64,000 nt of DNA from Amphimedon queenslandica (GCF_000090795.2 NW_003546252.1:435227-499226); one strand, 5' to 3'. Shown: positions 32,603 through 45,755, counted from the first letter of the stretch. The notes: generated from the letters alone by a model not told the origin. A program made the numbers and translations.

Positions 32603-35600
32603 CTAAGATGGTGTCACCTGATGATTTGAAATTTCTGCCTCAAAAAGGCCAGAAGCTGAATCTTCTTTAATGGGCATACTCTTGGCTTTCTTTTTTTCGT
32701 CCTTCCTTGCTTTCATGACAGTATCAGGAAATAAATCTTGATGGAGTACCTTGCCAACAAGCCTAAAAGTTAAAATAAAGAAATTGTAAAGACACATACA
32801 ATGATGGTTAAATTTAATTTTAAAAATAACATTTGTACAGTACAGACTCAAATTTCTCATTTATTTATTTTGTTAGTAGATTGCATAGCAACACACTACG
32901 GATTGTGAAACCTCTATATAATAAGGACACCACACCACATAACTAACATTTTAGAGGTAACCTCTGAAATGATAATAATTTTTGTAATAAGTATATGCCT
33001 GAATGGTGTCTGAAATAATGCACTGTAAATAATAATAAATAAATAATAATACTGACCTTGGTAGAAGTGCCACCATTGGTGTGAGTATCAGCAAAAACCA
33101 AAATGAAGGGAAGGTTGATATGACTTGCATAATAAAGTAAGTGTCCAAAAATCTCTGCTGTGAATTGATTGCACAATAAACGTAATTGAACACAAACAGG
33201 ACCAAGCAACTGCCCCACAGAAAGAAATGATGTATCCAGGTCCAGTGGAGAGTCTCAATGGCCAAATGAAGACTAGCAACAATGACAACAATTGTATTGA
33301 TGATGAAACCAAACTCCACAAGGCCAATAGCCCCTCCATACAACGCAGCATAAGGTATAAAAAACACAACAGCACTCTGATAAAAAGCTTCCAACATTAT
33401 AAGCCAGTACTTAGATCTTGTGTACACTCGCGAGCATCTCCCTCCATTGTAGAGTGAACTGTCAGAGAGCAGAGTAGTGGCTTTGACATCCTGATCAGCA
33501 GTACCTGCTACCATGACAGGAAGTGAAGTATAGACAAGGTTATAAATCTGTAGGTTGACGCCATCAATAGGAACAGAGCCTGAGAATCCGTTAAAAATTT
33601 GAAACCAAAATAATAAAACGGAGTACATCTACAAGTGAAAGAGAGATGAAGTAAAATACATATACATGTAACTAGGGGAATGTAAAACATTTAAAGGCCC
33701 TCCTCCATACAGCAGGGCTCTCCCACAACTACATGTACATGTACATGTACATGTACTCCCAGTAGAAAGTTAATTCTTTTTGGTTAAAATTATAATGTAT
33801 TACCGTATAGCTAGAAATTTCTGTGGCCCAAAATTTCTGCTAATTTTTCAGATTTTGAAAAATTGCAGAAATTTAATCCTTAAAATTTTGGTACACAATA
33901 TTATTTATTCGCCTATTTAAATTAAAAGGCATGGTGAATTTGCAAAAATAAAATCCACAAAAACTATTTGATGGCAATTCGTAAAATGCAAACAAAAAAA
34001 TGTATTTGGGCCAGAAAATTTTCTAGCTACTGTACATGTATACAGTATTATGCTTTTCAGAATTGAAAGATTTAGAAGGGCATTGTAAATGCATGTTGAA
34101 AAAGGGCTTTATTGCTTTTTAAAAAGTATTCTGTGCCCATTACAACGTACATGTACAGCAAGAACATTGTCATGAAAACAACAAATACGTAAATATTCAT
34201 ACCACGTTTTTGTAGAAAAAGTAAAGAATTAAATTTGCTAATCTTGTATAACACCAGTGACCATGAACCAGGAGCAACTTCTTTAGATAAGAAAACCGTG
34301 CCATGTTAAAATCACTAGCCAATACTGCCTAAACATACATGTAGAAGTACATTGTAAAAAAGGAAATTAATGTACATGTACATTATGGACATGTACTATA
34401 TGCATGCATGTACAATTGTACATCACAGTGTACAAATGTATATACTGAGTCTTAAGTATTATAAAGACTAATGGCAGTATTGTCATAATACTATACATGT
34501 AAGTCTGTTTGAAAAAATTAAAATCGGAGATTTACTGGCTTTAAATTTTTATAGATTGTAACTTCCTGCTGGCTGTGATTATCAACATTATTGCAAAATC
34601 AAAAGTGTAGTACATTATTTAATTATAATGCTGTACATGCAGTGATCAATAGTACAAGAACCTGAAATAAAATTGATTTAAAGCTATTACCTGCATTCCT
34701 TCTTTGCCAGCGATTCCTATTCCAACATTAGCTTGCTGTATCATGCTAACATCATTAGCTCCATCACCAATAGCTAGTGTCATCACTCCAGATTCCTTGT
34801 ATAACTGCACCACACCAGCCTATGTAGAATAATAATACTTATTTTCAAAACCACACTGCATTAATGCAACTATTAAGGTTTAGGCCACGGTTACACGACT
34901 ACGTTCTAAATTAAAAGGGATATTATTTTTGGTCGAATAAAGGTCTCATTTACACTAAAACACAAGAAAACGCATATCAAATCCAAAAAACGAATACTAA
35001 AATGGATACTTCTATAGACAAAATGATAAATTCTAATGAAAACGCAGGTGCCTGATTAGTGTAAACATCTAAAAACAGTACATGTACATGTAATAGCAAG
35101 AAAGGATGCAAATTAGGCCAAAATACATGTAATTATGTAAATGAGGCCTTATAGTATTGGCGGCACTGCATGCACAAGTAAAAAAATAAAATAAGCACAG
35201 AGGTATAAAAGTGAATGATTATAATTGTGCTCTAAATGATGAAGCTTCATTACACAAATTCAAGTACATGTACATATACATGTACATGTACATTTACATG
35301 TACAACATGTCAAGCTTAAATACGTTTCTGTTGTGGCAATCAGATCAATAACAAGATTATTAAATACAGACCTTTTGTAAAGGAGTAGCTCTACAGCATA
35401 TCACAGTATCAAACTCTTTACAAATCGAAACAAATAATTTACGAGAAGAATCATGCAAGGCAAGAGCTAGTGTATCTCCATCAATGACTATTGCCTTTGA
35501 AGAGGAGGAGGAGGAGGAGAGTGGTGGACCCTTAGGCTCCGAACGAGACAAATTCTTAAGCTTAAACCACTGGTTCCTAAACATATCTACAGTATGTGAC

Positions 35601-38600
35601 ATATAACTTGAAGAACCACTTTCGGTAGCAAAGCCTCTGGCATCTCCCTTGCATCTGTCTTGATATATCGCAGTCAATGTACTGAGGCACTGTTCCTACG
35701 GACAAAAAAATACATATACAATATTACACTTGTCTATTTATTATCTTACATGTATTTTTAGAAAACTAATATTAACTACATGTACATTTAGCTGATTATT
35801 TTGTGCGATTTGCATTAATATGGCTGATAACAATATTTTTCTGATATTCGTATTGGTATCGGTGCATTACTAGTAATTTATACATTGTAACTCATCATTG
35901 TGTACCTCTGACTGGGCATGTACCGATACTATCTCAGTATCATATTCAAGTAGTTTGGATGAATAGCCAATGTTGATGGCAGTTTCTTTCTTGTCACCAG
36001 TTAGTATCCATATAATGATACCAGCCTCTCTCAGTGCCTGTATAGTATCAGGTACACCACTTTGTAATCTATCCTCTATACCCGTAGCTCCTAAGAAATG
36101 AAATAAAGAAAAAGAAGAGACTCATAAATTTTGTAGCAATTCTATTTTTCAAAGAGCTACATGTCATGTACACATACAATGTAGGTATAGTATAATTACA
36201 TGTACATGTACATGAGCATAATAGTTTAACTTGCTTCAAAACTGGGCAAAGTACAGTACATACACAAAGTGTACATGTACATGCGTATTTCGTCTAAGAG
36301 ACAAACCTTCACATTTACATTGTACATGTACATGTATGTGTATGTCATGTACACATCTATAAGCTAGCTGACTCTAACCTACATTGTAAACTGTTTGAGC
36401 TGATTTTGATTAAAATTGGACTTTTAAAACATGCAAAATGCATGTCATAATCATGCAGACTTAAAAGCCAATTGATAGTAATAATGATATGAGTTAATGA
36501 ATGTAAATGTACATGTACATGTACATGTAATAGCGATACTGCAATACATGTATTACCAAAATATACCAGCAACAATAATATTCCTACATACTGTACATTT
36601 CTGCTCTTACCAAGTAATTGTAAATGTTTCTCGATGTTGCTATAGGATTCTTGCAATAATGTGTCCCTATTGTTAAGATCCCTCTCAGCCTTTTGATGTG
36701 ACTTAGCCCAAGCCTGGTATTCATCCTCACTAATAACCTAATGGAAAATAAATCAAACAATCACAGTTGAAATGGTTTATATTCAAATTCAAAAAATATA
36801 CTCATACATGGTTCTGCCTATGATAATCAGTGGCTTTAACAAACCAGTTCATCACTTAGACCAAACATGAAATTATTTCGTGATCATTTTATTCTCATTA
36901 ATTGTAATCGAAGTTAATACAATGTATCAAAGACTAAAATATTTCATGTGCTCTTAAATCATATGCCTTTGCATAACTACATACAATATACATTTAGTAT
37001 ATGCATACATGCATTAATACTCAGCAGAAATGGACTTACAAGTATACATGTAACTGTATATACATGTACATGTACAGTACAACTACATGCATAATAATTT
37101 TGTAATCATTACTAACTCTTTTGGTCAAGCAGAGTGTCCTTAGGCCGAGTCTTCCATACTTGTTAAGGAGGTCTTGAGTAACCTCACTAGTCTCCTCAGA
37201 GAGACTGTAATCCAATAAACCATATATCACTGAATCAGCACCTTTAGTGTAGAGCACTATCTGAGGGTCCTCTCCATCAGTGTTCAGCCTAACAATGACT
37301 GACATTCTCTTTCTGTCAGGACTGAACTCAAGTACATGAAGTAGGTCTAACTCCAGGATCCCTTGATGAGGAGTTTGAAGACGAATGAGAGTCGGAGACC
37401 GGGAGAGCAGTATATACCCATAGGCACGAGCAGCCTACATGTACAATAAAGCATAACAAGGCTAACAAGCTATATACATGTACATGTACATGTACATATA
37501 AAGTTAAAGAACTATGGCAATATATTTAATTTTGCAACTACACATGTACACAATGTACATGTACCGGCTGCTACATGGACATGCATTTTTGTTGAACAGT
37601 CAAAAAAATACAAAAGCTATTAATCAAAAATTTTGAACTACTGTACACGTATATTGTACAGTGTACATGCATTAAAATGACCTCAATTAAACTTAATACA
37701 GTATACATGTATGTACGAGCCACAACCACTTTATTGAAATGGAATTTTTTTCTGGATCCACTAGTGCATGCTATACAATTACATGCATTGTGCATAAATG
37801 TACATGTACATATACATGCACATCCTTTTCTTACTTCAACTAGAGCATATTCATCAGAAGATTCAGCTTCATATATAATCTCAGGAGGTCCATCCTTTCC
37901 CCCAGTAGACGTGGTACGCTGTGCAACTACCACTGTGTTGCACACAGCCATATTAATAAAAAAGTCATTGAGGAATGAAGATGATGACTTTGGGTGACTA
38001 AGCTCTCTTTTTAACTGTGAATCAAGGATTAGCTTAGACTATAGGGATTGCTGTAAGTACATTGTATGTGCTGATGTGGACTAACTTTGTGATTAGGGTA
38101 GTCTGTTCCTTCTAGCATTGTATTTAAACTCAATTGAGTATCAATCAAACCACTACCAACTAGAACAGGAAATAAAAAATACATAGAGATTAATTTAATA
38201 TTAATACATGTATTATTAATGCAGGGTTTCCCACAAAGGATGGTAAGTGAATGCAATTCAACACCCTAAATTTTTATTACATTTTCTGATACATATTGAT
38301 GTACTTATGCTACGTAGAAAGTTTTTGGTGATTCTGACAGAAATTTTTAAGTTATGGCCATTTTACAAAACAGCTCAGGCCAATTTCTAAAAAATACCCT
38401 GTACTATAGCCCACACTTTTTTTCAAAAAATGACTCTGAAAATTACCCTACATTTCTATTACATTTTCTGATACAAATTCATGTACCTATGCTATGTAGA
38501 AAGTTAGACTAAAATTTTTTCAAGTTATGGTCATTTAAAGAAACGGGCCAATTTCTGAAAAATACCCTGTACTATAGCACACGGTTTTTTCCAAAAAATG

Positions 38601-41600
38601 GCTCCGAAATCATCCCACCAAAAGATTTAGAAGAAATGAAAGGTGGACGAGGAGGATTTGTTTCACCAGATGCAGTGTCATGCTGATATACATTGTAGAT
38701 ATAACTTTTCTGTAAGTAAACTTTCTATTACTGCTAAGTGTCGAAATACTTTGGAAGGAGATGATCTAAACTGTCCTTTACCACAGATATCTATTAGGAC
38801 TACTGATAACTTACTCTAGACTACTGATATTATCAATATAGAGTAGTTCATACTGTATTAGATTATCTATGATACAGGAAAGCGATTTATTACAATTATT
38901 TATCATGGCTTTCAAGCTGTCTCCCACAGCCATACTTTCTGGCTCCTGGGAAGGATGCTGTCCTTTACCACAGATATCTATTAGGACTATCGATAGCTTA
39001 CTCTAGACTACTGATATTATCAATATAGAGTAGTTCATACTCTATTAGATTATCTATGATACAGGAAAGCGATTTATTACAATTATTTATCATGGCTTTC
39101 AAGCTGTCTCCCACAGCCATACTTTCTGGCTCCTGGGGAAGGATGCTGTCCTTTACCACAGATATCTATTAGGACTATCGATAACTTACTCTAGACTACT
39201 GATATTATCAATATAGAGTAGTTCATACTCTATTAGATTATCTATGATACAGGACAGTGATTTATTATAATTATTTATCATGGCTTTCAAGCTATGTCCC
39301 CTACAGCCATACTTTCTGGCTCCTGGGAAGGATGTGGTTACAATCATATAGCACCCGTCTATTCCACAAACTATGTTAATAATAAGTGAATGGAACTCTA
39401 CTAGATGTTAGTCAGTACTATCTCAAAGTCATGACTATATAAGCTGGCAGCGTTCATGATCAGAGGGACATCTGTTAATCCTTCTTTAAGGGTAATCTAT
39501 CTATTATGGATAAAGCAGCTAAAGCAATCCCATATTGTGTTGGTAAATGGCTCCCATCTGATCAAGCCGTCCTTAACAAGTGGCTCCAGGATCTCATCGA
39601 AGAAGTTGATGGAAAAGACTCCACTGATGGTACTGATGAGGTTGATGCTGCAGATGCAGGCCTTGAGATAGTCGGATTACAGCCACCAGTTAGAGCTCTT
39701 AAAGTCCTGATAGAAACCGACTCTGAGGTTAACATGTTCTTTCACCAAATGTTCCGACAGATCCCAGCTAAAGATCCAACCGGTAAACCGCAGGTTAAAA
39801 ACTATCGCCTTATGTTACGTCTGATAAACCAAGTCATGACCAAAGCACCAGAATTCAACGAGTCCGGACTAGTTGGTTTTCCCATCAATGCTATTCTAAA
39901 TTGGCCTATGGGAACCACAGGAGGGTTTGCTGCCTTTTTGAATGACAAAGTTAATGTTCATTTCAAAAATATCCTCAATCACTGGGCCATCTTCCTTAAA
40001 TCTGAAGAATCTTGCTATGTCCTTACTACTGATAAAAATGGCTGGCTGGGACGTAATGCCATGGCTCACATGCAGAATTTTGTCTTAGATTACGTATGTA
40101 ATCCATCGCAACCGCACTATGGCTTCAAATCTTGGGATGATTTTTTTACTCGGGAGTTTCGTAAAGGCATTCGTCCCATTGCATCCCCTAATGATCCACA
40201 AGTCATAGTAAATGCTTGTGAATCTGCTCCATATAAGATTCAGAAAAATGTGAGACGCCGAGACAGGTTCTGGATCAAAGCACAGCCTTACTCCATCAAC
40301 TTCATGCTTGCTAATGATCCATTAGCAGAGGAGTTTGTAGGAGGGACTGTATACCAAGCTTTTCTCAGTGCTTTCAGCTATCATCGTTGGCATAGTCCAG
40401 TTGATGGCAAGGTTGTTAAAGCATATGTTCAAGACGGAAGCTACTACTCTGAGGCTCAATCTGAGAAAGGTGATCCAGCAGGGCCCAATAATTCTCAGGG
40501 CTATATAACAGAAGTTGCTACCAGGGGGATCATCTTTATTGAGGCTGACAACCCAAAGATTGGTCTCATGTGTTTCATTGCAGTGGGAATGGCTGAGGTG
40601 TCAACTTGTGAGATTACTGTGTTTGATGGGCAGCACATACAGAAAGGCCAACAGATAGGGATGTTTCACTTTGGCGGATCCACACATTGCCTCGTGTTCC
40701 GTAAGGACGTCAATATTACATTTGATCTTCATGGTCAGACTCCTGGTCTGGATTCTAAAAATATTCCTGTGAAGTCACAGATTGCTACGGTCCAATAAGT
40801 GCATTGTCTAACCATGGACAGTTTGACTATTAATTATTGATATTTTTGTAGTGTCTTTAGTTATTTTTTGTAGTGTCTTTAGTTATTTTTTGTAGTGTCT
40901 TTAGTTATTTTTGTAGTCATCGATTAAAAATTAAAATGATAGTCATTTTCAAAAAAGTACTGTTCACAGGTCTCATAGCACAGGAACTACCGTATAGCTC
41001 CAAATTTTCGTCAGTCAAAATTTTTGTCAAATAAAATTTTGTCAAACTTTCTATAAAACATAAAAACAAGTACATGTAAATGTACCACAAAACGTGATAA
41101 AAATACTATCGATGCCATATTCAATAAAATTAAATACCAGTACAGGATATTAATTTTGTCAAATATTTTATCAACTTTAAAAATTGAATTCACTGACAAG
41201 AAGCTGAATATTATGCCAAAATACTGTAGGAAACCCTGCTCTATGTACATGTAAATGATAGAGCACATTAAAACACAAGTACATGTACAAATGTATGTAG
41301 AATTAATTCTCCTCACATTCCAATCCATGAGGGTAGTTGTTACCACTGATTGTACAGCATCTGAATATCATTTCATTCTCAGTGAGTGTGCCAGTCTTAT
41401 CAGTGAACACGTGTTCTATTTGCCCCAGGTCTTCAGTAATATTCAAAGCTTTACACTGGATTCCTCTCTCTGTCTCCTCGTGATACATGTCCAGGTCCCA
41501 TGTAATGAAGACGACTTGACATATCTTTACTATCTCAATTGTGATGTACAGTGATACTGGTATAATAACCTACATGTACATAACAATATGACATACATAC

Positions 41601-43339
41601 ATGTACATGTAATGCATATGTGTATTTAAACATACATGTACATGTACGTAAACATGCACACATTAGTGCATTGAATGCCACAAAAACTTGATTATAATAA
41701 TCATACTTAACAATTGATTTAGTTGAATCACAATATTAAATAGATTACAAAATGTACTTTCAGTTTCAATATACTTACAATGTATATGGCTTCAAGAGTT
41801 GATCACATTACCTGTACATTTAATCAAATTGATCACTAAAATACATGTACATGCAGCAAAATGCTTGCATACTGTACATGTACACATGTACCATAGTAAA
41901 TAACTGCAAGAGTTGAATAACTGAATAGAATAGCTTGTGTGACAGCTTTAGCACTAAGAATTTAACAACAACTATATGCATATACATGTACACATACATG
42001 TAAGTTATTTTTTAAATCCAGGAAAGCACATACATGTACATGTACTTCTTTAATAATAATACTTACATGCTACAATCTATAAGTACATGTAGACATAAAT
42101 GTACATGTACATGTATATGTACATATTTACCTGAAATGCAATGACAAATGTCCAGAACCTGACGAATCCTTCCAGTGAAGGATTAGCATTAGAACTTGTG
42201 AATGGAAAGTAAACAATATTCCGATTAATATGCCTTCCAGTCCATAAACTGCTCACTATATGAAACAAAATATTTTTTGACAACAGAAAAATAACATACA
42301 TGTACAGTGTAGTTTATCAAATCTACATATTACATGAATCAAGAGTAGATAATAATTAGAGGAGAGTGTCCTACTGTGCCTATACCTCCTGCTTCATCAC
42401 GTCGTAGAATTAAAGAGTCACATTCAGGATATTTTCAGTATTTTTGAGTAAGTATTCAGAAATAACTAGAAATAACTACTCTGACTCGATGAAAATACGG
42501 AAACATACTGAATGTGACTCTTCAATTCTACACCGTGATGAAGCAGGGGGTATAGGCACAGTAGGACACTNNNNNNNNNNAATTATTATCTACTCTTGCA
42601 TGAATGTATAACTCAAAATAGCAGAAAGTAATATAGTCTACAATTACTATAACTGAATTGAAATTCATGTATAATGTACATGTACTGTAAATGTACTGTA
42701 CATGTACATCTACATGTATGAGTTCTGTTTCCCTAGCACTCATGCATGTACATGTATATGTACATTTAGTTCCTAAAACTATGAAAGAGAGACAGCCAAT
42801 TTAGAAGCCACAAATGCAGAGGCATCACGAATGCTAATAAATCAATATTAGCTAATTTCATGAGCAATGAAGAAGAGTGGCAGGCGTACATGGATTATAA
42901 CATGTAACAGCTAGAACTGTGAAAATTAAGTCTAGTGCAGTGCTTTAAACATACATGCATGTGAAAATGTATACTCAGTTTTTCATTCATAAGCCACAAA
43001 ATTCTATGCATTAAAAATTCAATATAAAGTGCCAATGACACATACATGTACAGTATCTATATCCACTTACTGATTGCTCCAATAAGACAAAGAACAAACA
43101 ATATTGCAAACTGTGAGACTACCTCAGCATTAATAGCTCTCTCCAGCTTGCTCCTCTTAGCACGATGCCCTGTATTGTTCAACATTGACTTGGTCTCATA
43201 CCCTGGGCATCAAATACAATCAAAAGCTCACATAGTGCAGGAACAGGAGCAGCTCAAATAGACTTTACACTCATAAATCAGAAGCTCAGGCAAGCCTTAA
43301 CTCTTTTACTGAGTATCTCTCTCTCCCTCCCTCCCTCCT

Positions 43340-43401
<62 letters not shown>

Positions 43402-45755
43402 CCCTCCATCCCTCCCTTCCTTCCTCCCTCTCTCTCTCATTCCTTACCAGCATACGCTATCATTCCAATGACATAGTCAGTATTACGAAGGACACACCCT
43501 CTCAATAGCAAGTGATTTCGATTTAAGACGATATGACTACCATCAGGCTTTTCACTAAATAGGAAAAAAGTTTAAAAGTACATATAGTACTGAATGTACT
43601 AGTAGCATACATATTAGATTTCATTGCTAAAAAATAATTGTGTGTCTTAATTTAGTTCTAACATATGGTAGGTATTGTACATGTATATTCTAGATGTACA
43701 TGTACTTGTACACATGCATGAACATTATGCATTTACATTTTTACAAGAATTTCCTATTCAATGGTTTTTAAATTTGAGGTGCACGCTCATAAATTAGTAT
43801 TGGCCTGACGTGCCTATTGAAAGGGCTACCAATAGGGGGGGGGGGGGCAGGTGGGGCATTTTGCCCCAGGCCCCCCAATCAAAGATCCCCAAGCCTCAGG
43901 TCAATAGTAAAATACTGTCTATGTAAAAACTCTTTTAAGTTGACTCTTGCTGGGCCATCTTGTTAATCACTGTTATTAATAAGGGAGGGAGGAGGAATTT
44001 GTATTAGTAGGGTCCCAATAAAAGTTATTGCCATGAGCCCCACATAGCCTATTGGTAACCCTGCCTATCAATCTAATGTTTATTAACACTATCGCTCTTA
44101 ATGTCTAAAGAATAACAAAACCAGAGTACTGAAAGTGTATCTTTATTATCGTTCCTCTCATGTGATAACAAATGTGCTTATACACGTGTATACAATATAA
44201 CCTCAGTTAAAATGTGATCATACATGTATTCTACAGTATATTCTATCAGTTTCCTTTTTCATTATAAACAAATGTACAAAGAAGCTCCCACTTCATCTTT
44301 AAAAAGTAGTGCTATTAATTATTATTCAATGAGAAAGGAAGTTCCATTGTTTATAATATTACATACATGTACAATTACATGTAATACACATGTACCTGTA
44401 GTATACAGAAACTAAAACAAGTACCTGCATGTTATGACTACACAAATTGTGTTAAGTACAATTACATGTCTCTTACATGAATCCTTTAAATTCATAGATT
44501 GTCTTGTTTGGTTGCTCATAAAACAGCTCTCCACTAAATTGCTTGGGGAAAAATTCAGCCTTAAATCAGAAATAAAAAATGAATACAAATTTTATGCATG
44601 ATCATAAATACACATGTACATGCAACATACATGTACATGTACATGCATGATAGCATGAATCACTTACATGAGGTTCTCTGCTTTCCAGTATATCTTCAGG
44701 TACTTGACGTAGCTTAAGAGTAGTTTCACCATCAAGGTTAGATGTCTGTATGTAGCAGTTATTGTTAGGATCTGATGATTCTAATATCAATATGTCAGCT
44801 GGTATCACTTCGTCACAAGACAAACGAACAAAATCTCCAACATACAATTCCTCCCATTTTCTCCTAGTGAACTGACCTTCAATTCTAATTGAAATGTAAT
44901 TTTTTTTTAAATTAAAAACAAGTGTTAATATAGTACATTATGCATAACAAGTACATGTAATTATTATTAAAATTTGGTGAATCTGTTAATTTGGGAGCAA
45001 TTTGCTACAAAAAAACCTTCCATTTTGAACCATAAGCACATACTCAATGGCACATGGCCTCAAACTCACCAAATTAAAAACTGCCAAGAATATTACATAA
45101 CAAACATCAGGTTAGCATTATTTCCCAGCATTAAACCATAAATGTACCTATTGTAAGCTTCACAGAGGGTAGCGTTCACTTTTCTATCAGACCGATATCT
45201 CCTAATGTCCTCAATGGCATCTTTTATAGCTGTTACAGAGAGAACACAAAAAAGTGGGACCCAAGAGACCTCTTTACCAAATGCTTCAATGGCCGGTATA
45301 AAATTGAGAATTATGATCAAGAGAAAGTACAGGTTGGCTACTCTGTGGAATTGCTCTAGTAGGTTTTTGGGTAGGAAGGTGATGAGGGTGTACTTTGTGG
45401 TGTGTACGACGTTAGAGAGTGAAGAAACGCGTCTAAAATTCAAATTATAGAGGTTTAGTACTATTCTCTTAAAGCTTTCACGCCATGTTCTTCTTATCGG
45501 TGGTACATAGGCAGAATTGTATGTTAGTCTACGGTAGTCACTAGTGTCTATCTGTGATGAATGTCCAAGATGACGATCAACTCCATTTTCATCGACAAAT
45601 CCTCTGTGTCCAGCCGCCATTTTGTGATGATCAGCTAAAAATGAGGAGGGTGTGCTGCCATAGCGGTACCTCCCCCTAAAGGACAATGAAGATTCATCCT
45701 CCGAAAAGGATTTGTTGCCCTCGAGAAGAAGGCTCTTCTCTGTAACAACTGCCAT
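32603..45755 (-). CDS. P4-ATPase phospholipid flippase, ATP10-like (17 exons)
   Basis: Phase-consistent model of 3720 nt, 1239 residues. Exons from the start: 45755-45148, 44884-44668, 44559-44477, 43554-43448, 43202-43071, 42255-42131, 41569-41317, 38159-38086, 38014-37835, 37434-37117, 36737-36611, 36090-35906, 35695-35372, 34819-34691, 34328-34203, 33628-33057, 32762-32603. P4 hallmarks: [19 protein letters not shown] before TM1, NLDGET in the actuator loop, phosphorylation motif DKTGTLT (41389 region), [16 protein letters not shown] in the nucleotide domain, [24 protein letters not shown], and the late TM block. N-terminal and actuator sequences are closest to class V (ATP10) by memory. 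These enzymes move phospholipids to the cytoplasmic leaflet with a CDC50 partner. The 3.2-kb intron after the DKTGT exon contains a decarboxylase gene on the other strand, and another intron has a 10-base assembly gap. Confidence 0.9.
33801..34035. mobile_element. TACCGTA-ended MITE in a flippase intron
   Basis: Left end TACCGTATAGCTAGAAA and right end TTTTCTAGCTAC(tgta) are inverted. The interior has repeated aaatttctg / gcagaaattt and ttgcaaaa phrases. Right end approximate. Confidence 0.55.
34885..35075. mobile_element. Probable MITE in a flippase intron
   Basis: ATTTACACTAAAAC near 34949 and GATTAGTGTAAAC near 35055 are inverted, and the block is rich in gaaaacg / cgaata phrases unlike the flanks. 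Ends are uncertain. Confidence 0.35.
38771..39335. repeat. 187-bp tandem triplicate upstream of the decarboxylase gene
   Basis: Units begin at 38771, 38958 and 39146 (ctgtcctttaccacagatat), giving periods of 187 and 188 bp, and end with the phrase tactttctggctcctgg. Each unit contains an inner inverted pair around ctctagactactgatattat. The array ends about 100 bp before the TATA box of the gene. Confidence 0.9.
39435..39442 (+). promoter_or_regulatory. TATA box of the PSD-like decarboxylase gene
   Basis: CTATATAAG about 65 bp before the start codon at 39506, well placed for initiation near 39465. It supports this being a transcribed gene and not a passive copy. Confidence 0.55.
39506..40798 (+). 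CDS. PSD-family pyruvoyl-dependent decarboxylase, intronless, nested in the flippase gene
   Basis: One open frame of 430 residues without introns. Residues about 1-190 look like the N-terminal PSDC domain that precedes the catalytic part in a fungal/bacterial-type subgroup that includes the Psilocybe L-tryptophan decarboxylase PsiD. The catalytic part has [10 protein letters not shown] (PSD family signature), the segment [14 protein letters not shown], a late [14 protein letters not shown] stretch and [11 protein letters not shown]. The self-cleavage serine would be Ser392, giving a long beta chain and a short pyruvoyl alpha chain. No mitochondrial presequence or membrane segment is evident, unlike PISD, so phosphatidylserine need not be the substrate. 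An amino-acid decarboxylase role is possible. The lack of introns contrasts with all neighbours. It is complete: TATA box upstream, stop TAA, short tandem 3' tail. Confidence 0.85.
   Translation: MDKAAKAIPYCVGKWLPSDQAVLNKWLQDLIEEVDGKDSTDGTDEVDAADAGLEIVGLQPPVRALKVLIETDSEVNMFFHQMFRQIPAKDPTGKPQVKNYRLMLRLINQVMTKAPEFNESGLVGFPINAILNWPMGTTGGFAAFLNDKVNVHFKNILNHWAIFLKSEESCYVLTTDKNGWLGRNAMAHMQNFVLDYVCNPSQPHYGFKSWDDFFTREFRKGIRPIASPNDPQVIVNACESAPYKIQKNVRRRDRFWIKAQPYSINFMLANDPLAEEFVGGTVYQAFLSAFSYHRWHSPVDGKVVKAYVQDGSYYSEAQSEKGDPAGPNNSQGYITEVATRGIIFIEADNPKIGLMCFIAVGMAEVSTCEITVFDGQHIQKGQQIGMFHFGGSTHCLVFRKDVNITFDLHGQTPGLDSKNIPVKSQIATVQ
40844..40916. repeat. Short tandem repeat after the PSD-like gene
   Basis: Three or more units of about 23 bp (tttttgtagtgtctttagtta) directly downstream of the stop codon, probably in the 3' untranslated region. 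Confidence 0.7.
40988..41240. repeat. Composite MITE fragment
   Basis: Begins TACCGTATAGCTCCAAATTTT and ends with GTAGGAAACCCTG, which is the right end of the CAGGGTTTCC family (51495-51931). The body has repeated ttttgtcaaa phrases. It looks like one element abutting part of another. Confidence 0.45.
42341..42597. mobile_element. Fold-back MITE spanning an assembly gap
   Basis: Left arm from agagtagataataatt through GTGTCCTACTGTGCCTATA... and right arm ...TATAGGCACAGTAGGACAC then, after 10 unknown bases at 42571-42580, aattattatctactct. The arms are inverted copies more than 80 bp long. The gap falls inside the right arm, as expected where a palindrome disturbs assembly. Confidence 0.75.
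43321..43440. repeat. (CT)n microsatellite
   Basis: About 60 bp of pure CT/TC flanked by ccctccctcc-type runs, directly downstream of the flippase exon donor at 43448 on the minus strand. It reads as (GA)n in the transcript. Confidence 0.95.
43823..44061. mobile_element. MITE with GGGCTACCAATAGG ends
   Basis: GGGCTACCAATAGG and CCTATTGGTAACCC are inverted termini of a 239-bp block in a flippase intron. A G13-type run lies just inside the left end. Confidence 0.6.

Noticed and set aside
39456-39671. Upstream overlapping frame before the PSD-like gene
   Set aside because: It is in a different frame and ends inside the PSD-like coding region; the frame from 39506 carries the family domain.
41303-41488. 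Stop codon after the DKTGTLT segment, suggesting a truncated flippase
   Set aside because: A GT donor (gtgagg) lies before the stop and the phase matches the next exon at 38159, so the gene continues normally.
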